Shown piece after piece: positions 1 to 5,945 of a stretch of 9,935 bases of DNA; position 1 is the stretch's first letter, and each line of letters begins with the position of its first letter. This stretch comes from CAZAGD01 sp049699975 (GTDB taxonomy: Bacteria > Desulfobacterota > SM23-61), in assembly GCA_049699975.1 (NCBI GenBank), contig JBNAWB010000136.1:1-9935 (forward strand). Reading direction: 5' to 3'. A program made the position numbers and the translations under genes. A model generated the notes under the pieces. That model saw nothing but the letters and a program-made list of their open reading frames with translations, ran no database searches and was not told the DNA's origin.

Positions 1-2
1 CT

Positions 3-296
3 ATTTTAAAAGCAGGAAGCTATTATTTATGTTTATCTGGTATAGGCAAGTATGTTCGCGCCGTTCTTTGCGGGGAGCAGGTGGGTAAGAGAGAAATGGT
101 CATTTTCCAGCCAATTTTAATTTCGCCTCTCCCTCTCCCGCCTGTTTCCTGCTGGCAAGAAATATTAAAACTGTTAGACGGTCAGGGGTTAAGCTGCCTG
201 AATGAGGTACGAATTTCAAAAGGAATCGACGGTCAAATAATTTTACACTTGCTTGTTATTTGGAACCCAGATAATATGCATAATTATTTTAGTTAA
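3..296 (+). CDS. Possible C-terminal fragment of an unrecognised protein, open at the left edge
   Basis: This frame has no stop from base 3 to the TAA at 294-296, giving 97 codons, so it could be the end of a gene that begins left of the window. The first internal start-like codon has no Shine-Dalgarno sequence, which argues against a short independent gene. The translation contains plausible protein-like stretches (around NEVRISKGIDG, then a hydrophobic IILHLLVIW run) but no motif I can assign. An open frame of this length in moderately AT-rich DNA can also occur by chance, so the call is weak. Confidence 0.25.
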   Translation: MLKAGSYYLCLSGIGKYVRAVLCGEQVGKREMVIFQPILISPLPLPPVSCWQEILKLLDGQGLSCLNEVRISKGIDGQIILHLLVIWNPDNMHNYFS

Positions 297-328
297 TCGA
301 TTTTTCCTTTTTAAAAAGTTTATTCCTC

Positions 329-793
329 ATGATGAGACTGACTAATACTTCAGAGTCTTTTCTAAAAGACCTTTTTAAAACCCAAAAATTGGCTGTTTTA
401 GCTACGAAAGATCAAGATTAACCCTATGGAAACCTGGTGGCCTTTGCCGCCACTAATGATTTAAAGTATCTACTTTTTGCCACGGTGCGGGATACACGCA
501 AATACGCTAATATAGTTAGTAATCCCAGAGTGGCGCTGGTGGTTGACAATCGATCTAATCAAGAATCAGATTTCCATCAGGCTGCCGCAGTAACTGCTTT
601 GGGTATAGTCAAGGAAGCCCAAGGTGCAGAAAAGAGACGTTTGCAAAAGCTCTATCTTTCTAAACATCCCTATTTGCATGCTTTTATTCTTTCCCCTAAC
701 TGCGCCCTGTTAAAAATGGAAGTAGAAGTTTATTATGTAGTCCGCCGTTTTCAAAATGTCGAAGAGATCCGCCTCACCTCGCCCTTTCCCTAG
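329..793 (+). pseudogene. Pyridoxamine 5'-phosphate oxidase-family (PPOX, FMN-binding split barrel) protein, broken by a nonsense codon
   Basis: Reading from the ATG at 329 gives 30 residues (starting MMRLTNTSESFL, ending LATKDQD), a TAA at 419-421, then 124 further residues in the same frame to the TAG at 791-793. The two halves join into one protein: the text around the stop reads LATKDQD-stop-PYGNLVAFAA, where PPOX-family proteins typically have a residue such as Gln before PY. A single CAA-to-TAA change would explain it. The downstream half has family-like features: a strand ending LLFATVRDTRKYANI, then NPRVALVVDN, then a stretch on HP-type substrates and LLKMEVE near the end. Such proteins are small FMN-dependent reductases or flavin-binding proteins. 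A GTG at 437 could restart translation, but it would lack the first barrel strands and has no clear ribosome binding site. No good Shine-Dalgarno precedes 329 either, which fits a decaying gene. Other genes here end in TAA, so codon reassignment is unlikely; sequencing error is the main alternative. Confidence 0.78.
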
Positions 794-836
794 CGAGACT
801 TTACCATAATTAATAAATAGCTATCTTTTGGTAAAG

Positions 837-1021
837 GGGCCAGAGGCAGGCATGAATGAATAAGCATCGGCCGGAGAAGACGTTGTTCAAAATTCACCAG
901 CGCTTTTCCGCAAAGGGGGGCGGATTGTTAAACTAAGCAATATGATTAAGCTTCTAAATCCGCCCGAACCTACGGAAGATTTACTGCCTCATGATTCTGA
1001 ATGAATGCCTGCCTCTGGCCC
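837..1021. repeat. MITE-like non-coding element with perfect 17-bp terminal inverted repeats
   Basis: GGGCCAGAGGCAGGCAT at 837-853 is repeated as its exact reverse complement, ATGCCTGCCTCTGGCCC, at 1005-1021. The 151 bp between hold a second nested inverted repeat (918-926 with 957-965) and no convincing gene. The same end sequence occurs once more in the window at 7101-7119, where 19 bases match 838-856 exactly in inverted orientation, so this is a dispersed family and not a local coincidence. No clear target-site duplication is visible. Just before the left end, CTTTACC (799-805) and GGTAAAG (830-836) form another 7-bp dyad. This element and its flanks make up most of the roughly 330-bp gene-free stretch 794-1121. 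Confidence 0.65.
918..965. repeat. Nested stem-loop inside the inverted-repeat element
   Basis: GGGCGGATT (918-926) pairs with AATCCGCCC (957-965), a perfect 9-bp stem around a 30-base AT-rich loop. The CGGATT/AATCCG core of the stem is also the outer stem of the related sequence at 7094-7140, which suggests a shared folded unit. No run of T follows on either strand, so it is not a typical intrinsic terminator. Confidence 0.5.
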
Positions 1022-1025
1022 TTTC

Positions 1026-1037
1026 TCGCCATGGCGA
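1026..1037. repeat. Perfect 12-bp palindrome TCGCCATGGCGA
   Basis: TCGCCATGGCGA is self-complementary and lies a few bases beyond the right end of the 837-1021 element, about 85 bp past the stop of the minus-strand DUF523-DUF1722 gene. It could be a protein-binding site, part of the element's true boundary, or chance. It has no U-tract and no promoter near it. Confidence 0.3.
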
Positions 1038-1069
1038 TACAGTCTCAGTGGGGAGAGTGGAGGGGGTGA

Positions 1070-1085
1070 AAAATTTCCCAATTTT
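1070..1085 (-). terminator. Weak AT-only hairpin downstream of the DUF523-DUF1722 gene
   Basis: AAAATT (1070-1075) and AATTTT (1080-1085) pair around a 4-base loop, some 37-52 bases past the minus-strand stop codon. On the minus strand the stem runs into a short T stretch. The stem has no G-C pairs, so termination here would be inefficient, but it is the best candidate in the trailer. Confidence 0.22.
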
Positions 1086-1121
1086 CGGTAAGGGATCACA
1101 CGAACAATAACCATCTCATTT

Positions 1122-2069
1122 TTATACATGATTTCTTAATTGTAGTTCTAAGGGATGAGGGTTTAAATAGACCTGTTCCTTGAGATAGGGTTCATTATAT
1201 TTGCTGACAAAATGTTTAATGAGCGTTACAGGGACTATTAAAGGGATGTATTCTCGGCGGTAATTTTCAATGATTTCCAAGAGCTCTTGCTTTTCTGCGG
1301 ATGAAAGTTGTTCTTTGAAAAATCCCAGCATATGCATTAAAACATTAGCATTTTTATTCGGCGTCGCTTTAATCCTGAGTGCTTCCATGAGTAAGATCTG
1401 GTATTGCCTGTAAGCCTCGGACAAGGAAGTTCTTTTCGCCCTGGCCACGAGTTGGCCCATAGTTTGTTCATGTTTTGGGCTGTGCGCCAAGATAAGGTAC
1501 TTGTGCTGACTATGAAATTTCAGGAGGTTTCCCAAGGTTGGTTTCTTTTCTAAAACTTCCCGCCAGCGTTTTAGAGTAAAGATTCTTTCAATAAAATTTT
1601 CCCTTAACTTGGGGTCGTGAAGTCGCCCTTCATCTTCCACGGGCAGAAGAGGAAAATGTTCCATAAATATTTTAGCAAATATCCCTATTCCTTTCTTTAT
1701 GGGCATATTTTTATTATTATAAACTTTGACTCGGTCCATCCCACTGCTTGGTGAATCACTCTTAAAAATAAAACCGCATAGATTTTCTTTCTCTAATTCC
1801 CAAACTCGCTTTTTTGCCCAGCTAACCATTCGTTGGGTCATATCCTGTTTAATTTGGGAAGTGACCAATCGCGGAGAATCGGGATTACCTTCCAAATGCA
1901 TTGATTCTCTGGGAACAGGAAGGCCACATTCGACTTCGGGGCAGACAGGAAAGTATTCCACATATTGCCCTAAAGTGTCCCGAAGAAATCTATCTAACTT
2001 ATGTCCCCCATCATAACGAACATTTTCACCAAGCAGGCAAGCACTTATCCCCAGTTTAATTTTTCCCAT
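1122..2069 (-). CDS. DUF523-DUF1722 two-domain protein (TudS-like domain fused to a YbgA-like domain)
   Basis: The 315-residue product has two domains. The N-terminal DUF523 part (about 1-150) opens with GISACLLGENVRYDGGHK and continues PVCPEVECGLPVPRES, both family signatures. The C-terminal DUF1722 part (about 165-305) resembles E. coli YbgA, with FHSQHKYLILAHS and NVLMHMLGFF. Characterised DUF523 proteins (TudS) are [4Fe-4S] thiouracil desulfidases whose cluster is held by three cysteines. Here Cys11, Cys43, Cys48 and Cys98 are present, but the usual SPSCG motif reads SPSSG, so Ser109 replaces the expected third ligand. This may be a trait of the fusion subfamily. The length is normal for the fusion. 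The ATG at 2069 is chosen because the family motif begins eight residues in; a GAGG lies about a dozen bases upstream. The gene stands alone, with no photolyase gene beside it as is sometimes seen. The biochemical role of the fusion is unproven. Confidence 0.92.
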   Translation of the reverse strand: MGKIKLGISACLLGENVRYDGGHKLDRFLRDTLGQYVEYFPVCPEVECGLPVPRESMHLEGNPDSPRLVTSQIKQDMTQRMVSWAKKRVWELEKENLCGFIFKSDSPSSGMDRVKVYNNKNMPIKKGIGIFAKIFMEHFPLLPVEDEGRLHDPKLRENFIERIFTLKRWREVLEKKPTLGNLLKFHSQHKYLILAHSPKHEQTMGQLVARAKRTSLSEAYRQYQILLMEALRIKATPNKNANVLMHMLGFFKEQLSSAEKQELLEIIENYRREYIPLIVPVTLIKHFVSKYNEPYLKEQVYLNPHPLELQLRNHV

Positions 2070-2416
2070 AAAAAATTATTTCCTCAAGCTGAAGATCAAT
2101 TGGCCAATCCCTCAACCTCCCCGAGGTTTTTCTGTTTGCCCCTGTCAACATCCAGGCTCCCCAGGATGACCGCAACAAGACTGCAGATGCCTTATTTTAA
2201 TCCAGTTATTTCTAAAAAGCAGCCCTAACTTCTTGGGCCAGGGAAGGGGTCCTTTGAGGTTGGTAAAGAAGAAGGCAGCTTTTTTCTTGATCATATTAGA
2301 AATTTTACCCATTTTTTTATCCATTGTCCAAGGTGATTTTAATTAGCTAAGAAAGACGAGGGCAGCGTTATTTGCCAAAGCAGATGTTTGGGGCAGAAAA
2401 AAGCCAAATAAAAATC
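2070..2416. other. Intergenic region between the divergent DUF523-DUF1722 gene and the arsenic operon
   Basis: About 350 bases with no supportable gene on either strand. It should hold the promoter of the minus-strand DUF523-DUF1722 gene, but I see no clean one: a TTGACA on the minus strand near 2145 lacks a matching -10. A small hairpin, AACCTC (2114-2119) with GAGGTT (2123-2128) and a three-base loop, is followed by T's on the + strand and would sit in the 5' leader of the minus-strand gene. The last 30 or so bases are A-rich and could act as an UP element for the promoter at 2417. Confidence 0.45.
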
Positions 2417-2445
2417 TTGACTATATTTTTCTGATAAATTATTAT
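2417..2445 (+). promoter_or_regulatory. Sigma-70 type promoter of the arsenic operon
   Basis: TTGACT (2417-2422) and TATTAT (2440-2445) are separated by exactly 17 bases, each one mismatch from consensus. A-rich sequence lies just upstream. The predicted start point falls within the palindromic operator at 2445-2482, so a repressor bound there would block transcription. Confidence 0.75.
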
Positions 2446-2482
2446 AATCAATATAATCTGATTAATCAGATTTTTATGATTA
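2445..2482. promoter_or_regulatory. Extended dyad operator, ArsR/SmtB-like
   Basis: The core is a perfect 18-bp palindrome, AATCTGATTAATCAGATT (2455-2472). Four bases outside it on each side lie a further pair of inverted hexamers, TAATCA (2445-2450) and TGATTA (2477-2482), making a 38-bp dyad. It overlaps the last base of the -10 box and covers the expected transcription start. AT-rich 12-2-12 type dyads at this position are typical of ArsR/SmtB metalloid repressors, and arsM lies downstream. Assignment to ArsR is an inference, since no arsR gene is in the window. Confidence 0.65.
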
Positions 2483-2502
2483 ATAAAAATTAGGGGCCAA
2501 CA

Positions 2503-2809
2503 ATGGATGCGCCAAGTGAAAAAATAAGTAGGTTTTGGCATGCTTACTTTGGCGGCTATTGGTCCTCTTCCTGGGGGATTAATAGCCGAAGCCTTTAACC
2601 CACGCCTTTTAGGCTATCGGGAGACTTTCTTGAGCAGCGGCTTGCTTATGATCCTGGTTGGTTTTTATGCTTATCTTTTGGTAAAAGAAAAAGCCGATAA
2701 AAGATCCGAAACTCTGCCTCCCCATAGAAGAGTTTATGGAATAATCACGATTGGCGGAAATGTAATATTTCAATGGGGAGTGGCTGAACCTAAAATGGAA
2801 AATGCTTAA
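2503..2809 (+). pseudogene. Remnant of an MFS transporter with a large internal deletion
   Basis: The ATG at 2503 has a good ribosome binding site (AGGGG six bases upstream) and sits directly behind the promoter, so it is the original start. It reads only MDAPSEKISRFWHAYFGG and a few more residues before a TAA at 2596-2598. From about 2540 a different frame encodes GPLPGGLIAEAFN, then YRETFLSSGLLMILVG and AYLLVKEK. This pattern matches the last transmembrane helices of a major facilitator permease, where GPLLGG-type turns and a basic end after the final helix are usual. A complete MFS protein has about 400 residues; some 300 are missing and the two pieces are out of frame. The tail past VKEK looks unrelated to MFS. 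The ATG at 2540 has no ribosome binding site. The lost protein may have been an arsenical efflux permease, but that is a guess from position. Confidence 0.62.
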
Positions 2810-2836
2810 TTTTTTATAACAAAAGGAGATGAACAG

Positions 2837-3106
2837 ATGCCTAAGAAAACTGAAAATTTAAAAATAGAAGACAAGGCCGTTAGCTGCTGTCAAGTTGTAT
2901 CTTTAATTAGCGTAGATGAGCGCGGGCAAATGGTCTTGCCTAAAGAGTTTAGGGAAAAGGCTAAAATTCAGCCCGGAGATAAGTTAGCCTTGATAAGCTG
3001 GGAAAAGGAAGGAGAGGTTTGCTGCTTCACTCTGGTTAAAGCTTCCTTCTTGGCGGAAGGAATGAAAGATCTTCTTGGTTCAATGATGAAAAATATTTTT
3101 GCTTGA
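2837..3106 (+). CDS. AbrB/SpoVT-like small protein with two Cys-Cys pairs, paired with arsM
   Basis: This 89-residue protein has a swapped-hairpin AbrB-type core at about 20-70. Its signature is ISVDERGQMVLPKEFREKAKIQPGDKL in effect: the strand, the GQMVLPKEFRE turn and the QPGDKL turn are all visible. Typical AbrB/MazE domains bind DNA as dimers. Unusually, it carries adjacent cysteines at 17-18 and again at 62-63, the second pair within the core, which could bind a soft metal or metalloid. A helical tail (about 70-89) follows. Similar proteins are labelled HgcAB-associated in public annotation, but no hgcA or hgcB occurs here. The start is firm: AAAGGAG lies eight to nine bases before the ATG. 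It follows the MFS remnant by 27 bases and precedes arsM by 31, so the two are probably co-transcribed. A metalloid-responsive regulator or an As/Hg-handling accessory protein are both possible. Confidence 0.8.
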   Translation: MPKKTENLKIEDKAVSCCQVVSLISVDERGQMVLPKEFREKAKIQPGDKLALISWEKEGEVCCFTLVKASFLAEGMKDLLGSMMKNIFA

Positions 3107-3137
3107 TCTTAGAATTAAGGTTAAAATGGAGGTAAAA

Positions 3138-3974
3138 ATGAAAGAAGAAGAAATAAAAAAAGTGGTGCGGGAAAGTTATGGTCAGATTGCAAAAAAGGGT
3201 ATTTCCTGTTGCTCTGTCTCCACTTCTTGCTGCGGCGAACCTAATTTAATACCCGAAATCAGCAAGAGAATAGGCTACACGGAGAAAGATCTGCAAGCCG
3301 TGCCCGCCGGAGCAAATTTAGGCTTAGGATGTGGCAATCCGGTGGCTTTGGCATCTTTGCAGGAGGGTGACGTAGTTTTAGATCTGGGGGCCGGGGCCGG
3401 GTTTGATTGTTTTTTGGCGGCCAACCGAGTCGGGAAAAAAGGCCGGGTTATTGGCGTTGATATGACTCCGGAGATGTTAGAGAAAGCGCGCGAGAATGCC
3501 CGCCGGGGAGGCTATGAAAATACGGAGTTTCGCTTAGGCGAAATTGAGAATTTACCGGTGGCTGACAATTACGTCGATGTAATTATTTCTAATTGTGTCA
3601 TTAATCTTTCTCCGGACAAGAGAAGGGTATTTAAGGAAGCTTTTCGCGTCTTGAAGCCGGGAGGGCGTTTGCTGGTCGCCGATATAGTTTTACTTAAGGA
3701 ACTTCCTCCAGAGATAAAAAATTCCGTTTCCGCCTACGTTAGTTGCGTGGCCGGAGCGGCGACTAAGGAGGAATACTTAGGTGCTATCCAAGCAGCAGGA
3801 TTTCGAGAGATAAAAGTTTTGGAGGAGACTTCTTTTTTCATGGCCTGGATGGAAGAAGACCCTTTGCTTAAGAAAGTTGCGGAGAAATTAGAACTATCTC
3901 CAGAAAAAACCAGAGAATTAGCCCAAGGGATAGTGAGCGTAAAAGTTTCCGCTCATAAACCCAGAAATTATTAA
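3138..3974 (+). CDS. arsM: Arsenite S-adenosylmethionine methyltransferase
   Basis: ArsM transfers methyl groups from S-adenosylmethionine to As(III), giving mono-, di- and trimethylated species, in the cytoplasm. The 278-residue product has the family order: GLGCGNP (62-68), the SAM-binding motif VVLDLGAGAGFDCFLA (79-94), acidic GVDMT (106-110), SNCVINLSPDK (151-161), LKPGGRLLVADIV (172-184) and YVSCVAGA (200-207). Cys153 and Cys203 match the two essential As(III)-binding cysteines; the N-terminal Cys24-Cys25 and Cys31-Cys32, or Cys65, could supply the third. The ATG at 3138 is preferred because GGAGG lies five to six bases upstream; the frame stays open to earlier ATG and TTG codons that have weaker sites. 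It follows the AbrB-like gene and shares its promoter at 2417. No terminator is obvious before the REP-like repeat. Confidence 0.95.
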   Translation: MKEEEIKKVVRESYGQIAKKGISCCSVSTSCCGEPNLIPEISKRIGYTEKDLQAVPAGANLGLGCGNPVALASLQEGDVVLDLGAGAGFDCFLAANRVGKKGRVIGVDMTPEMLEKARENARRGGYENTEFRLGEIENLPVADNYVDVIISNCVINLSPDKRRVFKEAFRVLKPGGRLLVADIVLLKELPPEIKNSVSAYVSCVAGAATKEEYLGAIQAAGFREIKVLEETSFFMAWMEEDPLLKKVAEKLELSPEKTRELAQGIVSVKVSAHKPRNY

Positions 3975-4009
3975 TGAGAGCAGATTTTATTTGCCCCTCT
4001 GTTTTATGA

Positions 4010-4092
4010 GTCATTACGAGGACCCTGCACTTGAGGCGGGGGACGAAGCAATCTTCAAGCGAGATGGCCTCGCCCTGCGGGCTCGCCATGAC
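4010..4092. repeat. REP-like palindromic repeat element
   Basis: GTCATTACGAG (4010-4020) and CTCGCCATGAC (4082-4092) are inverted ends matching at nine of eleven positions. Between them lie the phrases GACGAAGCAATCTTCAAGCG and GCCCTGCGGGCTCGCC. Sequences of the form GTCATTGCGAG...CGAAGCAATCT...CTCGCAATGAC are common dispersed repeats in many bacterial genomes, so this is best read as one copy of such a family. It sits between arsM and arsN2, where it could fold in the mRNA and separate expression of the two. Confidence 0.75.
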
Positions 4093-4096
4093 CACT

Positions 4097-4125
4097 TTGG
4101 GGAGCAAAAAAGGAAAATATTTAAT
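4097..4125 (+). promoter_or_regulatory. Possible secondary promoter for arsN2 and the M48 gene
   Basis: TTGGGG (4097-4102), a 17-base spacer and TTTAAT (4120-4125) make a candidate promoter directly after the REP-like repeat. The -10 has five of six consensus bases but the -35 is poor. It would give arsN2 expression independent of the ars operator. Confidence 0.28.
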
Positions 4126-4180
4126 GCGCTCCTTAATAACTTTTTTGCTAAAGACGTTAGAAGTAAAAAGGAGATAGGAA

Positions 4181-4624
4181 ATGGCTGTTGAATTTGCTTC
4201 TCCTGGGGATGAACCATGGATAAGACAGCTTTTAATATCTTGTGGGCTGCCCCAGGAAGATTTGCACGGGGACCATTTTAAGCACTTTCTCGTTTATAAA
4301 GAAAAGGGATTAATTCTGGGAGTAGTGGGCTTGGAAATTTTTGGAAAAGTTGCTCTCCTCAGGTCATTAGCCGTAAACGGACCACACCGGAATCGCGGGA
4401 TTGCTTCCCAAATGGTAGCGAAAATTGAAGAATATGCCCGTTCTCTGCAAATCTCCAAACTTTATTTGCTTACTACATCGGCTGAAGAATTTTTTGCTAA
4501 AAGAGGTTATCAAAGAAGCGACAGGAAATTAGCTCCTTTGGAAATTAGAACCACAAGGGAATTCCAAGAAATTTGTCCGGATAGTTCTGTTTGCCTGAGT
4601 AAAGATCTGGGAGGTAGCCCATGA
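4181..4624 (+). CDS. arsN2: ArsN2-type GNAT N-acetyltransferase
   Basis: A 147-residue single-domain GNAT enzyme that uses acetyl-CoA. The ArsN2 pattern is clear: LISCGLPQEDL near residue 20, HFLVYKEKGLILGVVGLE, then LLRSLAVN, and the acetyl-CoA loop HRNRGIAS (about 69-76), followed by KLYLLTTSAEEFFAKRGY and the C-terminal ICPDSSVCLSKDL with its conserved cysteines. Characterised ArsN1 enzymes acetylate the organoarsenical phosphinothricin analogue AST; ArsN2 members travel with ars genes and their exact substrate is less certain. AAGGAG nine bases upstream fixes the ATG at 4181. It lies 206 bases after arsM with the REP-like repeat between, and its end overlaps the next gene by four bases (ATGA), so those two are translationally coupled. 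Confidence 0.88.
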   Translation: MAVEFASPGDEPWIRQLLISCGLPQEDLHGDHFKHFLVYKEKGLILGVVGLEIFGKVALLRSLAVNGPHRNRGIASQMVAKIEEYARSLQISKLYLLTTSAEEFFAKRGYQRSDRKLAPLEIRTTREFQEICPDSSVCLSKDLGGSP

Positions 4625-5925
4625 TCACCAGGCGCAAATTCCTCTCGCTATTATCGCTTTCTGCGGCTAGTTTGGTGGTAGGCTGTGCCGTTAGCCCAGT
4701 TACCGGCCGACCCCAGCTCATGCTAATTTCGGAGGAAGAGGAGATTGCTATTGATAAAAGTTATAGCCCTTTGCAGATTTCCAATGACTATGGGCGAAGC
4801 CAAGATCAGGCTTTGAATGATTATGTCCATCAAGTTGGGCAAAGCATAGCCAAATTAACTCATCGGCCGCATATGCCTTATTCTTTTCAGGTGGTAAATG
4901 CTACCTATGTAAATGCTTACGCTTTCCCGGGAGGGAGTGTAGCCTGCACGCGTGGTATTCTTGTGTCTCTTAATAATGAAGCTGAGTTAGCTGCGCTCTT
5001 GGGTCATGAACTGGGACATGTGAATGCCCGGCACACTGCCCAGCAAATTTCCAAAGGTATGTTAACTCAGGTTGTGGTGGGAGGATTTTCGGTTTTGGCA
5101 GGTACGAAAGCAACTATGCTGGGCCAGTTGGCCGCTCAATTAGGAAGTATGGGAGCAGGAGTGCTGCTGGCGGCCTATAGTAGAGACAATGAGCGCGAAG
5201 CAGATGATTTAGCTATGGAGTACATGACCAAAGCTGGATATAGTCCTGGCGGTATGGTGGGGTTAATGGATATGCTGCGCAGTTTATCGAAAGAAAAACC
5301 CGGGACAATAGAGCTAATGTTTGCCACCCATCCCATGAGCGATGAGCGCTATCAAACAGCCCTAAGGAATTCGCGATCCAAATATGCTCAATTTGAAAAG
5401 TTACCCATGTATCGAGAGCGGTTCATGGATAATACGGCCAAGTTGAGGAGGATTAAAGGAGCGATTGAAGAGATGCAGAAAGGGGAAAAAGAAATGGCCA
5501 GCAAAAAATATAATGATGCGGAAAGCCATTTTCGGCAAGCTCTGCACATCGCTCCCGATGATTATACCGCCCTAGTCATGATGGCCGTTTGTCAGCTAAC
5601 CCAGAAAAAAACTACCGAAGGACTAAATTTCTTAGAAAAAGCCAAGCAAGTCTACCCGCAGGAGGCGCAAGCGCATCAACTTAGTGGATTAGTACGTTTG
5701 CAAACCAAGAATTTTGAGTTAGCTTACCAAGATTTCAGCATTTGCCAAAAACTTTTGCCGGCTAACCCCCACTATACTTTCTTTAAGGGTTTTGCTCAAG
5801 AAGGAATGGGCAACAAACAAGCGGCGGCTAAAGAATATCATCTTTATTTGCAAACTGTCCAAGAAGGTAAGTATGCTCAACATGCTTACCAACGGCTGGT
5901 GGAATGGGGTTACTATAAGCGCTAA
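4621..5925 (+). CDS. M48-family zinc metalloprotease lipoprotein with C-terminal TPR repeats (BepA/LoiP-like)
   Basis: The 434-residue product begins with a twin-arginine signal (RRKFLSLLS, residues 4-12) and a lipobox ending at Cys22, so it is probably exported by Tat and lipid-anchored. The protease domain has HELGH at 129-133, with His129 and His133 as zinc ligands and Glu130 as catalytic base. The third ligand, Glu193, lies in NEREADDLA, and a conserved THPMSDER follows at 236-243. From about 275 the chain turns into helical TPR-like repeats (MASKKYNDAESHFRQAL and two or three more). This is the layout of periplasmic quality-control proteases such as BepA, which acts on outer-membrane protein assembly. 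GGAGG seven bases ahead of ATG 4621 supports the start, which lies inside the arsN2 stop. The pairing with arsN2 is unexpected and may be incidental. Confidence 0.92.
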   Translation: MITRRKFLSLLSLSAASLVVGCAVSPVTGRPQLMLISEEEEIAIDKSYSPLQISNDYGRSQDQALNDYVHQVGQSIAKLTHRPHMPYSFQVVNATYVNAYAFPGGSVACTRGILVSLNNEAELAALLGHELGHVNARHTAQQISKGMLTQVVVGGFSVLAGTKATMLGQLAAQLGSMGAGVLLAAYSRDNEREADDLAMEYMTKAGYSPGGMVGLMDMLRSLSKEKPGTIELMFATHPMSDERYQTALRNSRSKYAQFEKLPMYRERFMDNTAKLRRIKGAIEEMQKGEKEMASKKYNDAESHFRQALHIAPDDYTALVMMAVCQLTQKKTTEGLNFLEKAKQVYPQEAQAHQLSGLVRLQTKNFELAYQDFSICQKLLPANPHYTFFKGFAQEGMGNKQAAAKEYHLYLQTVQEGKYAQHAYQRLVEWGYYKR

Positions 5926-5945
5926 ATTCAGGGATATTGAATTTA
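5923..5945. terminator. AT-rich dyad shared by the ends of two convergent genes
   Basis: TAAATTCA (5923-5930) and TGAATTTA (5938-5945) are perfect inverted octamers around a 7-base loop. The left arm begins with the TAA of the M48 gene and the right arm holds, on the other strand, the TAA of the tonB-like gene. With few G-C pairs and no long T run it would terminate weakly, but it works in both directions and is the only candidate in the 17-base gap. Confidence 0.3.

Noticed and set aside
864..1004. A 46-codon open frame after the TAA at 861-863 that includes GGRIVKLSNMIKLLN, loosely like part of AsmA-family proteins
   Set aside because: It has no start, no ribosome binding site and lies wholly inside the inverted-repeat element; the resemblance is too short to trust.
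1726..2228. Plus-strand open frames opposite and just upstream of the DUF523-DUF1722 gene
   Set aside because: They are antisense shadows or low-complexity translations without family motifs or start signals.
2837..3106. Mercury methylation (HgcAB) function suggested by the label often given to similar small proteins
   Set aside because: No hgcA or hgcB is in the window, and the partner gene is an arsenite methyltransferase.
3991..4217. Overlapping short frames on both strands between arsM and arsN2
   Set aside because: They are translations of the palindromic repeat, lack ribosome binding sites and run into the clear start of arsN2.
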